Of a stretch of 64,000 nt of DNA, positions 1-8,162 are shown piece after piece. The notes under the pieces are model-generated. The model was not told the DNA's origin and searched no databases. It worked only from the letters and a program-made list of their open reading frames with translations. This DNA is from Streptomyces shenzhenensis (GTDB lineage: Bacteria > Actinomycetota > Actinomycetes > Streptomycetales > Streptomycetaceae). The position numbers and the translations under genes were made by a program. Location of the stretch: positions 62,001-126,000 of the forward strand of contig NZ_JAJONF010000019.1 of NCBI RefSeq assembly GCF_021462265.1, read 5' to 3'. Every line of letters begins with the position of its first letter. Positions within the stretch are counted from its first letter, which is position 1.

Positions 1-55
1 TCTCGATGAGGATGCGGGCACCGGCGCGCAGCTCGATACCGGAGGCGGAGATCAC
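1..55 (-). CDS. ABC-F family ATPase, N-terminus only (partial)
   Basis: A minus-strand GTG at 55 opens a frame reading M-I-S-A-S-G-I-E-L-R-A-G-A-R-I-L-I-E before the window ends. A GGAG ribosome-binding site lies 7 bases upstream (66-63). The short run resembles the first beta strands of actinobacterial ABC-F proteins, cytoplasmic twin-ATPase translation factors that act on the ribosome. The Walker A motif would lie outside the window. The call rests on only 18 residues, so family assignment is tentative, although the start itself looks real. Confidence 0.5.
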   Translation of the reverse strand, partial: MISASGIELRAGARILIE

Positions 56-148
56 GGACAGACTCCAGGGCGTACGGGTTTTTGACGGGTGGGCGGCTGA
101 GGACGTTCCCGCCGTCTAATGCGCGAGGAGAATGGCCATGGGCCAAGT

Positions 149-1060
149 CTAACGGGGCGGCGCAAGAGCTTTTTCGGTGCGCGGATGTTCGGGACGGCCC
201 GCGCCGGGCGGGTCGTTGCCCAGCGGTGCGCGGTGCGGAGCGATTCCGCCCAGGTCGTCCACGGCGACGAGCTGCGCGGTCCAGGCGGCGTTCGCACAGG
301 GCTGGGCGACCAGCAGGGCGGGACCGTGACGTACGGCACGTTCGGGGCGGAACGCGCAGCCGGCGCGGGCGGGCAGCACCCAGCGCAGGTCACCGTCGGC
401 TGTGCGGTACGCGGCGATGCGCGCCGGAGTCACGATCGCGAGGACGCCCCGGCCCAGGGGGCGCAGGACTCCGGCGCCGCCCCGGGCGCGCAGCCAGCCG
501 GTCGCCGCGGGCAGGGCGCGGTGCCAGCGCACGGAGCGGCCGTCGGTGTCGGTGACGAGCCCGTCGTCCCAGACGGTGATCGCATGCCCGCGCGTGGGCA
601 GCACGCTGAGCGGGCGGCGGCCCACGCGCGCGTACCTCCACCGCAGGGTCCGCCCGTCGTACGCCTCGACGACGTCGCCACGCGCGCGTGCGGTGGGCGC
701 GGACGGGCCGGGCGTGAGGTGGTCGCCGTAGGGGGCGGGGCGGATCCGGTGGGCGCCGGCGAGGAGCAGGAGCACGGCCGCGAGGAGGACGGCACCGGCG
801 AGCAGGGTTCTGAAGGGTTTGCGGGCGGGGGGTTCTCCCGAGGGGGCGGCCGGGGGCTGCTCCCGGACGGCGGCCGGAGGCTGCTCCCGGACGGCGATCG
901 GCGGCTGCTCCGGAACAGTGGGCAGAGGCTGCTCCGGAGCGGTGGGCTGATGCCGGCGGCGGACGGCGATCTGCGGCTGCTCCGGGACGGCGGGCGGAAG
1001 CTGCTCCGGGTGGGCCTTCGTGGCGGGTGGCTCGGTCCTCCCGTGGTGCAGAACGGCCAC
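149..1060 (-). CDS. Membrane-anchored protein with octapeptide repeat and PQQ-propeller-like exterior
   Basis: Hypothetical protein of 303 residues starting at GTG 1060. Residues 18-73 are seven octapeptides of the type PEQPPIAV, probably a flexible cytoplasmic segment. Residues about 85-103 form one hydrophobic helix. The exterior part holds repeated motifs such as YDGRTLRWRYA, TDTDGRSVRWHRA and YRTADGDLRWVLP, typical of blades of PQQ-type beta-propellers, with two cysteines near the C-terminus. It is too short for a full eight-bladed enzyme, so a sensory or structural role is more likely than catalysis. Function unknown. A strong hairpin sits 37 bases before the start. Confidence 0.75.
   Translation of the reverse strand: MAVLHHGRTEPPATKAHPEQLPPAVPEQPQIAVRRRHQPTAPEQPLPTVPEQPPIAVREQPPAAVREQPPAAPSGEPPARKPFRTLLAGAVLLAAVLLLLAGAHRIRPAPYGDHLTPGPSAPTARARGDVVEAYDGRTLRWRYARVGRRPLSVLPTRGHAITVWDDGLVTDTDGRSVRWHRALPAATGWLRARGGAGVLRPLGRGVLAIVTPARIAAYRTADGDLRWVLPARAGCAFRPERAVRHGPALLVAQPCANAAWTAQLVAVDDLGGIAPHRAPLGNDPPGAGRPEHPRTEKALAPPR
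842..1009 (-). repeat. 24-bp tandem repeat, 7 units, coding for octapeptides
   Basis: Seven consecutive in-frame 24-base units encode PEQLPPAV, PEQPQIAV, RRRHQPTA, PEQPLPTV, PEQPPIAV, REQPPAAV and REQPPAAP. The third unit has diverged most. Unit length is a multiple of three, so copy number can change without breaking the gene. Confidence 0.85.
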
Positions 1061-1096
1061 CCCTCACCCCTTCGGCGCCCGGTCGGGCGCCTCTGT

Positions 1097-1139
1097 GCCC
1101 CGCGTCAGGCGCAGAGCGTAGCCACGCCTGACGCGGGGC
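1097..1139. other. Perfect 15-bp hairpin in a divergent intergenic region
   Basis: Bases 1097-1111 (GCCCCGCGTCAGGCG) are exactly complementary to 1125-1139, with a 13-base loop. The element lies 37 bases upstream of the minus-strand gene that starts at 1060 and far from the plus-strand gene at 1599, so no annotated gene ends into it from either side. It may be an attenuator or mRNA-stabilising structure in the 5' leader of the minus-strand gene, or the end of an unannotated short transcript. Confidence 0.7.
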
Positions 1140-1598
1140 GCGCGGACGTGACGCGGGAGCGGGGCGGGACATCGCCCGTTCGGGCGTCGCCCCGGTCATC
1201 GGCGCGAAGTGGCGCCGCGGATGCCGCAGAGTGGCCGCGGGGAACGGTGTGCGCAGAAGGCGGTGCCCCGTGCGGTCCGACGACGACGCCGACAATGTCG
1301 CCCGCCCCCGTCCCCGGTTCCCTGCTCACCGGCGCGGGCACAGCGCAACTGCCGTACCGGGCGGGGTTCCAAAGGCGGGTGACGCCTCGGACGTGGACGA
1401 ACGGGCCGGCTCGGCGGCGCCGGCAGGGGTCCCGCCAGGGGCGCCCGACCGGGGACATGGCACGCTGCGGCACCTCTCGCCGAGCTGTTGACCTGCAACG
1501 ACGGTGCGGGCTCGGGGCGTTGTCAGTGCCGGGTGCGAGACTGGGGACCAGGCCGGAACGACGGCTTTCGGGGGACCGACACAAGAGGAGTGATCGGT
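1140..1598. other. Intergenic region, no supported gene
   Basis: About 460 bases between divergent genes. It must hold the promoters of the VOC gene and of the minus-strand membrane protein. An 86-codon plus-strand frame (1231-1491) has mixed third-position usage and no family resemblance. I see no convincing RNA gene here. Confidence 0.5.
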
Positions 1599-2012
1599 AT
1601 GGCGGGCACGAGTGGCGGGCGGCCGAGCATCTATCCGTCGCTGCTGTACACGGACGCGCAGGCGGCGATCAAGCAGCTGACGGAGGCCTTCGGCTTCACC
1701 GAACTGTCGGTGTACGAGGGCGAGGACGGCATGGTGCTCCACGCGGAACTGGTGCAGGGCAACGGCGCGATCATGCTGGGCTCCAAGGGCCGCGGCGGCC
1801 GGTTCGACGCGGCGATGGAGGGCGCGGGCCCGACCGGGGTGTACATCGTCGTGGACGACGTCGACGCACACCACCAGCGTGCCTCGGACCACGGCGCCGA
1901 GATCCTGATGCCTCCGACGGACCAGGACTACGGCTCGCGGGACTACATGGCCCGGGACATCGAGGGCAACATCTGGAGCTTCGGCACGTACGCCCCGGAG
2001 ATAGCCACCTGA
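1599..2012 (+). CDS. VOC superfamily (glyoxalase/bleomycin resistance-like) protein
   Basis: Protein of 137 residues with a vicinal-oxygen-chelate fold pattern: an N-terminal IYPSLLYTDAQAAIKQLTEAF strand-helix, a middle VYIVVDDVDAHHQRA segment and a C-terminal DYMARDIEGNIWSFGTY strand typical of these dimeric proteins. Members bind metals or drugs, or catalyse isomerisations and dioxygenations; substrate cannot be told from sequence. ATG 1599 is chosen because AAGAGGAG lies 8 bases upstream (1583-1590). An in-frame extension to 1488 is possible but lacks a ribosome-binding site and family similarity. Confidence 0.88.
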   Translation: MAGTSGGRPSIYPSLLYTDAQAAIKQLTEAFGFTELSVYEGEDGMVLHAELVQGNGAIMLGSKGRGGRFDAAMEGAGPTGVYIVVDDVDAHHQRASDHGAEILMPPTDQDYGSRDYMARDIEGNIWSFGTYAPEIAT

Positions 2013-2025
2013 TCCGCCCCTCCGG

Positions 2026-3414
2026 CTAACCGCCGGTGTGCACCTGGAAGGCGGCCCGGCGGACGGCTTTGGCCAGTGCCGGGTCGGGGTGGGCGGCGGC
2101 GAGCGCGACCAGGACCTGCACGGTGCGCGGGTGACCGACCGCGCGCACCTCGTCGAGCAGGGCGGGGACGGTGGGCTGCAGCGCCGACTCCAGGTGGCGG
2201 ACGAGCAGCGGTGCCTCACCGTGGTCGGCGACCGCGGCGGCCGTGTCCACCCAGAGCCAGGTCGCCTCTTCCCGGGTGAGCACCTCGTGCGCGTCCTCGG
2301 GGTCGATCCCGTCGTGCTCGGCCAGCCAGAGCAGGGCGTACGGCCGCAGGGTCGGCTCGTCGACGACCGCGCGGACGTCCGGTTCGGCGGGGGCGCCGAC
2401 GACCCGCAGCGCCTCGAAGGCGAGGCCGCGCAGCAGGGCGTCCTCGCCGCGCGCGGCGTCGATGAGTTCGGTGACGGCGCCGCCGACGGGGCGGGCGGCG
2501 AGCCACGCGCGGTACTCGGCGCGGGCCGCGTTGGGGCGCAGTTGGGCGCAGCCGCGCAGCATCTCCTCGGCGGCGACCTCGATGTTCCCGGCGGGGCTCT
2601 GCGCGGCGACGCAGATCTGCTCCAGCTTGACCCAGACCGCCCAGCTGCCCAGCGGGGTGAGGGTGGCCTGGCCGTCGCCGTAGGTCAGCGCGCCGACTGA
2701 GGCGAGTGCGTGCAGGGACCAGTCGAGGAGGGGGGCGAGCTCGGCCTCGTCGGCCGGGGCCGGGTCCTCGGCCGCCGCGTGGTCGGCCGGGTCGGCGTCG
2801 GCGGAGCGCAGGGCGGCGAGGGGCTTGGCGGTCCCGGTGCCGTTCTCCGTGTCGTAGGGGACCTCGCAGCGCTCGGTGCGCAGTTCGGTGACCCGCTGTC
2901 CCAGCAGGTCCAGGAGCTGCTCGACCGGCACGGGACCGGCGGACAGCTGGAGGAAGGAGAGCACCTGGGGCATGGCCGAGACGACCTCGGCGACGGCGGC
3001 CGGCTCGAACTCCGCGGGCTCGGCGTGAGCGAGCGACCACGCGTCGAAGAGGGCGACCCAGCCGCGCAGCACGGCGCTGTCGTCGCGGTCCCAGGCGCGC
3101 AGGCGCCAGCCGGGCCGCGCACTGTCGCCGTGCACCTCGACCAGGCCGGCGAGGCGGGCGGTGTCCCAGTCGGCGCGGACCTGAGCGACGGTCAGGCCCA
3201 GTTCCTCGGCGGCGCTTTCGGCGGACGCGTCGGAGAGGGTGGCCTTGCCGTCAGCGGTCGCACCGTCGCTGCCGGGCCCGAGGGCGGCGTCCGCCCAGTG
3301 GGCGACGCGGGCCGCGCCGGCCAGGCCGGAGCGTGCCATTCTGGCCAGTTCCGCGGGTGCCGGGGTGCCCTCCGGCGGGCGGGGTGCGGGGCGGCGCGCG
3401 GGCCGCTGGTTCAT
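2026..3414 (-). CDS. Conserved hypothetical, all-helical with winged-helix-like segments
   Basis: 462 residues from ATG 3414; a frame extending to 3591 has no good start. No signal peptide or membrane segment, so probably cytoplasmic. A segment reading ESAAEELGLTVAQVRADWDTA resembles a helix-turn-helix, and YGDGQATLTPLGSWAVWV resembles a wing. An acidic spacer (DADPADHAAAEDPAPADEAE) splits the protein. The C-terminal 150 residues are repeated amphipathic helices of HEAT-like character, similar to the C-termini of some streptomycete pRiA4b Orf3-like proteins (from memory). Function unknown. It converges on the VOC gene with a 13-base gap. Confidence 0.75.
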   Translation of the reverse strand: MNQRPARRPAPRPPEGTPAPAELARMARSGLAGAARVAHWADAALGPGSDGATADGKATLSDASAESAAEELGLTVAQVRADWDTARLAGLVEVHGDSARPGWRLRAWDRDDSAVLRGWVALFDAWSLAHAEPAEFEPAAVAEVVSAMPQVLSFLQLSAGPVPVEQLLDLLGQRVTELRTERCEVPYDTENGTGTAKPLAALRSADADPADHAAAEDPAPADEAELAPLLDWSLHALASVGALTYGDGQATLTPLGSWAVWVKLEQICVAAQSPAGNIEVAAEEMLRGCAQLRPNAARAEYRAWLAARPVGGAVTELIDAARGEDALLRGLAFEALRVVGAPAEPDVRAVVDEPTLRPYALLWLAEHDGIDPEDAHEVLTREEATWLWVDTAAAVADHGEAPLLVRHLESALQPTVPALLDEVRAVGHPRTVQVLVALAAAHPDPALAKAVRRAAFQVHTGG

Positions 3415-3848
3415 TGCTCGGGGGGCGGCGGCCAGGGGTCGCGTTCGGACAAGTCGGAGCCTTGAGTCGCGCGGGATACGGGACGTCACGGGTGCAGTCT
3501 TCCGGTTGACGGTCCGAAAACCCAAACGGAATGTCACGGCGGGCGACGGGGCTGGCCAACGCACGGGGTACAGGGGGAGGCGAGGAGACATGTTCAGGCC
3601 AGTGGTACGGCCTTAAACGGAACCTCCGGAACCGGCCGGAATCAGGGCCTCCGGCTTGGGGCGACGAGGCACCGGGACGCGGAAGGGAAGGGCCGGCGGG
3701 TGCGGGAAGAATCACATCGGAGGCGAATCGGCGGGTGCCGTCGGCCATCGGAGGCCGAGGGGCGGGCACGGAGGCCCACACGTCGGAGCAGCGCACGCCG
3801 GGGAGCGCACGCGAGCGCACCCGGCAGGGGGGCGCGCACCGCAGCGCC
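3415..3848. other. Intergenic region upstream of the conserved hypothetical
   Basis: About 430 bases between the start of the minus-strand hypothetical (3414) and the end of the alpha/beta hydrolase (3849). It should contain the promoter for the former. The stretch around 3515-3640 is relatively A-rich for this genome. No gene, RNA or strong hairpin is evident. Confidence 0.5.
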
Positions 3849-4976
3849 TCACATCAGGGGCGTGAGGAACCGGCGCAGCCGTTCCTCGTACTCCTCCGGG
3901 TCGGCGTTCCACATCGCGCCGTGCGGAGCGTCCGGGACGGTGTGCAGGGCCACCCGGTCGGGGCGTCGCGCGGCGAGTCTGCGGGAGTACACCCAGGGGG
4001 CCACGGTGTCGTCCGGGCCGTGCGCGATCAGGGTGGGCACGGTGAGGTGGTCCGGGTCGACGGGCTCGGCGGCGTGGTCGGCGTGCAGGCGGGCGCGGCC
4101 CTGAGCGGCGCGCACCGCGAGCGGCAGCAGGGGCTCGGGGGTGTGCCGGGCCTGGGCGAGGGCGCGCAGGGTGGCTTCCCAGCTGAGTACCGGGGAGTCC
4201 AGGACCAGCCCGGAGATCCGCTCGCGCAGCGCCGAGTGGGCGGCGGCGCGCAGCGCCATGGTGGCGCCGGTGGACCAGCCGTACAGGACGACGCGGCGGG
4301 CGCCGTAGCGGAGGGCGTAGCGGACCGCCGCGTCCAGGTCGCGCCACTCGCTCTCGCCCAGGTGGTTCAGGCCGTCCGGAGGGCGTGGGGCGCCGAGGTC
4401 GCCGCGGTAGGCGAGGGCGAGCACCGGCAGGCGCCGGGTGTGCAGGAAGGCCATGACGTTCATGGGGTGCTCGCGGGTGGTGCCGAGGCCGTGCACGGCG
4501 ATCACCCAGGTGTCCCGGTGGCCGGGCAGGAACCAGGCGGGCAGCGGGCCGAGTTCGCCGGGCAGGTCGACGTCGGCGTACTCCAGGCCCAGGGCCGTGC
4601 CCGGGTTGCCGACGTGGACGTTGGCGGTGAGCCAGACGTCGTCGCCGGCCTCGAAGGTGCCGTGGGTCACCCGCTCCAGCCGTCGCACCACGGTGTCGGC
4701 GGTGTGCGCGGCGGATTCCAGGACGGCGCCGACGACCGCGTGCGAGCCGTCGCCGGCCAGGCCGTAGGTGCCGGGCCGCAGCGAGGCGAGGTCGCGGGTG
4801 AGGGTGATGCGGCCGGCCGCGGTGCCGTGCACGGTGAGCCGGGGTTCGGTGGGCAGAGGCCGGCCGGGCGGTGCCTTCAGCGCGGCGTCACTGGCGAACC
4901 GGCCGGCGGCCACGCCGGCCGCACCGGCGGCGAGTACGGCACCGACCGCGGCGGCCGTGACTTTGACTGGGTGCAC
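3849..4976 (-). CDS. Alpha/beta hydrolase with N-terminal membrane anchor or signal
   Basis: Serine hydrolase of 375 residues. Residues 5-25 (KVTAAAVGAVLAAGAAGVAAG) form a signal or anchor, so the catalytic part is probably extracytoplasmic. The nucleophile elbow is GWSTGA; the acid is probably in GPDDTVAPW and the histidine in DAPHGAMW near the C-terminus. A preceding oxyanion region reads VHGLGTTREH. The first 130 residues are a family-specific beta-rich cap. GTG 4976 is chosen because it immediately precedes the hydrophobic segment; a frame running to 5180 would overlap the aldolase gene. Lipid or ester substrate unknown. Confidence 0.82.
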   Translation of the reverse strand: MHPVKVTAAAVGAVLAAGAAGVAAGRFASDAALKAPPGRPLPTEPRLTVHGTAAGRITLTRDLASLRPGTYGLAGDGSHAVVGAVLESAAHTADTVVRRLERVTHGTFEAGDDVWLTANVHVGNPGTALGLEYADVDLPGELGPLPAWFLPGHRDTWVIAVHGLGTTREHPMNVMAFLHTRRLPVLALAYRGDLGAPRPPDGLNHLGESEWRDLDAAVRYALRYGARRVVLYGWSTGATMALRAAAHSALRERISGLVLDSPVLSWEATLRALAQARHTPEPLLPLAVRAAQGRARLHADHAAEPVDPDHLTVPTLIAHGPDDTVAPWVYSRRLAARRPDRVALHTVPDAPHGAMWNADPEEYEERLRRFLTPLM

Positions 4977-5056
4977 CTGTCCAGTGTCGGGGCGTACGCC
5001 GACGGTGGCCAGTGGAGCGCGGGACGGGCTCGCGGGAGGACGCTCGCCGGGCGGGC

Positions 5057-5791
5057 TCAGCCCCGTCGCTGCCCGTACCCCCGCAGCCGCTCCGCGACCT
5101 CCGTGATCTGGTGCGGGGCCAGCAGGCTCGGGGTGAGGCCGGGCACCGAGGACGCCGTCAGCCACAGGTGGCACATCCACTCCAGCTGGGCGGTGCGGTC
5201 ATAGGCCTGGCCCAGGGTGGTGCCGTAGGTGATCGTGCCGTGGTTCTGGAGGAGGCAGCCGGAGCGGTCGGTCAGGGCGCGGAGCATGTTCTCGGCCAAC
5301 TCCTCGGTGCCGTACGTCGCATACGGGGCAACCCGGACGGCACCGCCGAGGGCGGCGGACATGTAGTGGATCGCCGGCAGTTCGGTGACGAGCGTGGAGA
5401 CGGCCGTCGCGTGCAGAGCGTGGGTGTGGACGACGGCCCCGGCGTCGCTGCTGCCGTAGACCGCGAGGTGCATCGGCAGTTCGCTGGTGGGGACCAGGGC
5501 GCCGAGGACCTGGCGGCCGAGGAGGTCGACGCCGGTCACGTCGTCCGGGGTGAGCCGGTCGTACGGCACGCCCGACGGCGTGACCAGCACGGTGTCGCCG
5601 ACGCGGACCGAGACGTTGCCGGAGGTGCCGACGACGAGTCCGTCCGACACGGTGCGGCGGGCCGTGGCGACGAGTTCGCGCCAGGCGTCCGCCTCCTCCG
5701 CGCGCACATCCCGCCTTCGCGGCCCCGACACACCTGGTGTGCCGGCCCGCCCGCCCCGTCCGTCACGCTCGCCCCGTCGCCGCTCAGCCAT
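5057..5791 (-). CDS. Class II aldolase/adducin family protein
   Basis: Zinc-dependent sugar-phosphate aldolase or epimerase-like protein, 244 residues. Visible motifs are the N-terminal GTSGNVSVR phosphate-binding loop, acid residue in TSELPMHLAVY, metal ligands in VVHTHALHAT and the third histidine in LLQNHGTITYG. L-fuculose-phosphate and L-ribulose-phosphate enzymes have this layout, and the real substrate is uncertain. The first 25-30 residues are Arg/Gly-rich and unlike the family, so the true start may lie downstream of 5791. It is followed by the alpha/beta hydrolase after 80 bases and may be cotranscribed. Confidence 0.85.
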   Translation of the reverse strand: MAERRRGERDGRGGRAGTPGVSGPRRRDVRAEEADAWRELVATARRTVSDGLVVGTSGNVSVRVGDTVLVTPSGVPYDRLTPDDVTGVDLLGRQVLGALVPTSELPMHLAVYGSSDAGAVVHTHALHATAVSTLVTELPAIHYMSAALGGAVRVAPYATYGTEELAENMLRALTDRSGCLLQNHGTITYGTTLGQAYDRTAQLEWMCHLWLTASSVPGLTPSLLAPHQITEVAERLRGYGQRRG

Positions 5792-6205
5792 GGCCCGATC
5801 CTGCCAGGCGGCACCCCAACCGGCCCGCGCGACAGTGCGCTTCGGGCCCGGCGTCCCGAATCCAGCAGATCACGAATCATCCCAGAAGGGTCCATGACGC
5901 GGCCTGATTGAAGATCACCGCGGCGGGAGACCGGCCGGCGGCCGGTGATCCGCACGACCGCCAACCGGTGGAACCTCCGCACCGGCGGCAGAAACGCCTT
6001 CGCCGCCGACCACGCGCCGCGGATCCGCCCGGCACGGCTCGGCGGACGGGGGACGCCGCGACCGGACGGCCGTCCTGGACCTTCCGGCAGTACGAGAACG
6101 GCGGCAACCGCCGGGTGACCAGAATCTCTCCGACGGGACGGCGGACAGGCCCCGCTCCGCCTCACCCCTTCGAAGCGAAATCCATACACCACCGCGACTG
6201 CCTCA
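5792..6205. other. Intergenic region before pit
   Basis: About 410 bases separating the divergent aldolase and pit genes. It contains an imperfect inverted repeat around 5913-5950 (GATCACC and GGTGATC arms). No gene is supported. The part next to pit carries the PHO box listed separately. Confidence 0.5.
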
Positions 6206-6238
6206 GTTCATCTTCCGTTCACCCAGGTTGCCTACGGT
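6206..6238 (+). promoter_or_regulatory. PHO box (PhoP direct-repeat operator) and promoter of pit
   Basis: Two adjacent 11-base direct repeats, GTTCATCTTCC (6206-6216) and GTTCACCCAGG (6217-6227), match the streptomycete PhoP repeat unit whose core is GTTCACC. A weaker third unit follows (6228-6238) and includes a TACGGT that could serve as a -10 element. The start of pit is 37 bases downstream. PhoP control of phosphate transport is established in Streptomyces; control of this gene is inferred. Confidence 0.8.
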
Positions 6239-6274
6239 CCAACAGCCAATGACTTCGAAAGATTGCCTGGGTAA

Positions 6275-7537
6275 ATGGAAAGCTTCTCGCTGATCCTCGC
6301 GATTGTGGTGATCACCGCACTCGCGTTCGATTTCACGAACGGTTTCCACGACACCGCCAACGCGATGGCCACGACCATCTCGACCGGCGCGCTCAAGCCC
6401 AAGATCGCGGTGACGATGTCCGCCGCGCTCAACCTCGTGGGCGCTTTCCTCTCCGTAGAGGTCGCCAACACGATCTCCAAGGGTCTCGTCGACGAGAACG
6501 GCATTCGTCCCGAGGTCATCTTCGCCGCGCTGGTCGGCGCCATCCTCTGGAACCTCGTGACCTGGCTGGTGGGCCTGCCGTCCAGCTCCTCGCACGCCCT
6601 CATGGGCGGCCTGATCGGCGCCACCGTCGCCTCCGCCGGCTTCGGCGCGGTCCACGGCGACGTGCTCGTCACCAAGGTCCTGCTCCCGGCGGTCGCCGCA
6701 CCCGTGGTCGCGGGCCTCGCGGCGCTGCTCTCCACCCGGCTCTCCTACGCGATCGGCAACAACGCCGACGACAACGCCACCCGCAAGGGCTTCCGCGCCG
6801 GCCAGATCGCCTCCGCCGGACTGGTCTCGCTCGCGCACGGCACCAACGACGCGCAGAAGACCATGGGCATCATCACCCTCGCGCTGATCGCGGGCGGCTC
6901 CATAGCCCCCGGCTCCAACCCTCCCACCTGGGTCATCCTCTCCGCAGGCCTCGCCATCGCGCTCGGCACCTACATCGGCGGCTGGCGGATCATCCGCACC
7001 ATGGGCAAGGGCCTGACCGACCTCCAGCCGCAGCAGGGCTTCGCCGCCCAGACCAGCGCGGCCACCGCCATCCTGGCCTCCTCGCACCTCGGCTTCTCCC
7101 TCTCCACCACGCACGTCGTCTCCGGTTCCGTGATGGGCGCGGGCCTCGGCCGCAAGGGCGGCACGGTCCGCTGGTCCACCGCGACCCGGATGGCCGTCGC
7201 CTGGCTGCTCACCCTCCCGGCCGCCGCGCTGGTCGGCGCGCTCGCCGAGTCCGTGACGGGCCTCGGCGACTGGGGCACCGCGCTCGTCGCCGTCTTCCTG
7301 GTGGCCGCCGCCGCCGCGATCTGGAAGCTGTCCCGCCGCGAGGTCGTGCACAGCGGCAACGTCAACGCCACCGACGCCGACGAGCCGGCCGGCGTGGTGA
7401 CCACGGCGATCGCCGCCGTGACGCCGCCGCCCGCCGGCCCGGTCGCCGACGGCCTCACCGCCACCATCCCCGCCCCGGCCGCCCTCCCCACCCCGGCACC
7501 CGCCGCTCCCGCGACCGACCCGGCCGCCACCGTCTGA
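6275..7537 (+). CDS. pit: Low-affinity inorganic phosphate transporter, Pit family
   Basis: Integral membrane symporter of 420 residues with about ten hydrophobic helices. The two inverted half-repeats of the family are visible: GFHDTANAMATTIS near residue 23 and AHGTNDAQKTMGI near residue 188, each carrying the Asn/Asp signature for phosphate or metal-phosphate uptake. The C-terminal 50 residues are an Ala/Pro-rich cytoplasmic tail. Start ATG 6275 leads straight into helix 1; its ribosome-binding site is weak. A PHO box lies upstream and a small membrane protein follows after 19 bases, so the two probably form one operon that responds to phosphate. Confidence 0.93.
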   Translation: MESFSLILAIVVITALAFDFTNGFHDTANAMATTISTGALKPKIAVTMSAALNLVGAFLSVEVANTISKGLVDENGIRPEVIFAALVGAILWNLVTWLVGLPSSSSHALMGGLIGATVASAGFGAVHGDVLVTKVLLPAVAAPVVAGLAALLSTRLSYAIGNNADDNATRKGFRAGQIASAGLVSLAHGTNDAQKTMGIITLALIAGGSIAPGSNPPTWVILSAGLAIALGTYIGGWRIIRTMGKGLTDLQPQQGFAAQTSAATAILASSHLGFSLSTTHVVSGSVMGAGLGRKGGTVRWSTATRMAVAWLLTLPAAALVGALAESVTGLGDWGTALVAVFLVAAAAAIWKLSRREVVHSGNVNATDADEPAGVVTTAIAAVTPPPAGPVADGLTATIPAPAALPTPAPAAPATDPAATV

Positions 7538-7556
7538 CCCCCGAGGAAGAAGCGAC

Positions 7557-7784
7557 ATGAACATCGACTGGGCAGCCATCGGCTCCGTCTTCGGCGTCAG
7601 CCTCGTGGTCACGGTGGGCCTGGTGGCCCTGTTCACCCTCGGCATCAAGGGACTGTCCGCCCGCGAACGCGCCACCGCCCAGGGCAACTCCGCGGCCCTG
7701 GCCGCCACGGCCGCCTACCTCTGCTTCGCCGGCTGCGCGGCCGCGGTGGCGTACGGCATCCACCTGATCGTGGCGAAGGCCTGA
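7557..7784 (+). CDS. Small two-helix membrane protein of the pit operon
   Basis: 75 residues with two hydrophobic helices (about residues 5-31 and 45-70) joined by a basic loop, KGLSARERATAQGN. The start at ATG 7557 is preceded by GAGGAAGAAG. It lies 19 bases after pit and before a strong terminator. Small membrane proteins accompany Pit genes in several streptomycetes (from memory). An accessory or stabilising role is an inference. Confidence 0.85.
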   Translation: MNIDWAAIGSVFGVSLVVTVGLVALFTLGIKGLSARERATAQGNSAALAATAAYLCFAGCAAAVAYGIHLIVAKA

Positions 7785-7810
7785 CACCGCGGAGTCCCGC
7801 GCGCGCCGAG

Positions 7811-7844
7811 AAGGCTCCTCTCCCATCGCTCGGAGAGGAGCCTT
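7811..7844 (+). terminator. Terminator of the pit operon
   Basis: Perfect 13-bp stem: AAGGCTCCTCTCC (7811-7823) with its complement at 7832-7844, and an 8-base loop. It begins 27 bases after the small membrane gene and insulates the cobalamin riboswitch that follows. Confidence 0.9.
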
Positions 7845-7911
7845 CGGCATGCCCCAACCGCCTCGCCGGCCACCCGGTGTGGGTCTTCCCACACAGTCCC
7901 CTCCCAGGTCA

Positions 7912-8090
7912 ACGGCAGGTTGACGGGTCTTCCAGGGGCGTGGTGGACTTCCGGAGCCATGTACGGCGGCAAGGGAGGAAGCCGGTGTGAATCCGGCGCG
8001 GTCCCGCCACTGTCACCGGGGAGCAGTCCCCGGAAGCCAGGAACTCCCACCGCCGGTCTCGTCGAACCAGGGCGTGGACACCCTGAGTGA
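7912..8090 (+). promoter_or_regulatory. Cobalamin (B12) riboswitch
   Basis: The leader contains the conserved B12-aptamer pieces in order: GGAAGCCGGTGTGAATCCGG (from 7977), the GCGGTCCCGCCACTGT block, a hairpin around ACCGGGGAGCAGTCCCCGG and the B12 box AAGCCAGGAACTCCCACC at 8034-8051. The boundaries are approximate. It lies directly upstream of a leader ORF and cobD. By family rules, adenosylcobalamin binding should lower expression of the block beginning with cobD, probably by hiding a downstream ribosome-binding site. Confidence 0.93.
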
Positions 8091-8102
8091 GGACATATCG
8101 CC

Positions 8103-8162
8103 ATGCGCGGCTGCCGTTCGAGGTTCCGTACCCGGCCCCTCCCCCACCCCGCGGCCGGCTGA
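8103..8162 (+). CDS. Putative 19-codon leader peptide between riboswitch and cobD
   Basis: ATG 8103 opens MRGCRSRFRTRPLPHPAAG and stops at TGA 8160-8162, four bases before the ATG of cobD. GAGGA lies 9 bases upstream, a better ribosome-binding site than the one before cobD, which has almost none. The arrangement suggests that ribosomes start here and reinitiate at cobD, so the riboswitch could control cobD by masking this site. The peptide is Arg/Pro-rich with no known family. It was not observed as a protein; the case rests on geometry. Confidence 0.5.
   Translation: MRGCRSRFRTRPLPHPAAG

Noticed and set aside
1231..1491. 86-codon plus-strand frame
   Set aside because: Mixed third-position usage, no ribosome-binding site and no family resemblance.
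5913..5950. Inverted repeat GATCACC...GGTGATC as a terminator
   Set aside because: It lies between divergent genes with nothing to terminate, and the stem is only 7 bp with an imperfect interior.
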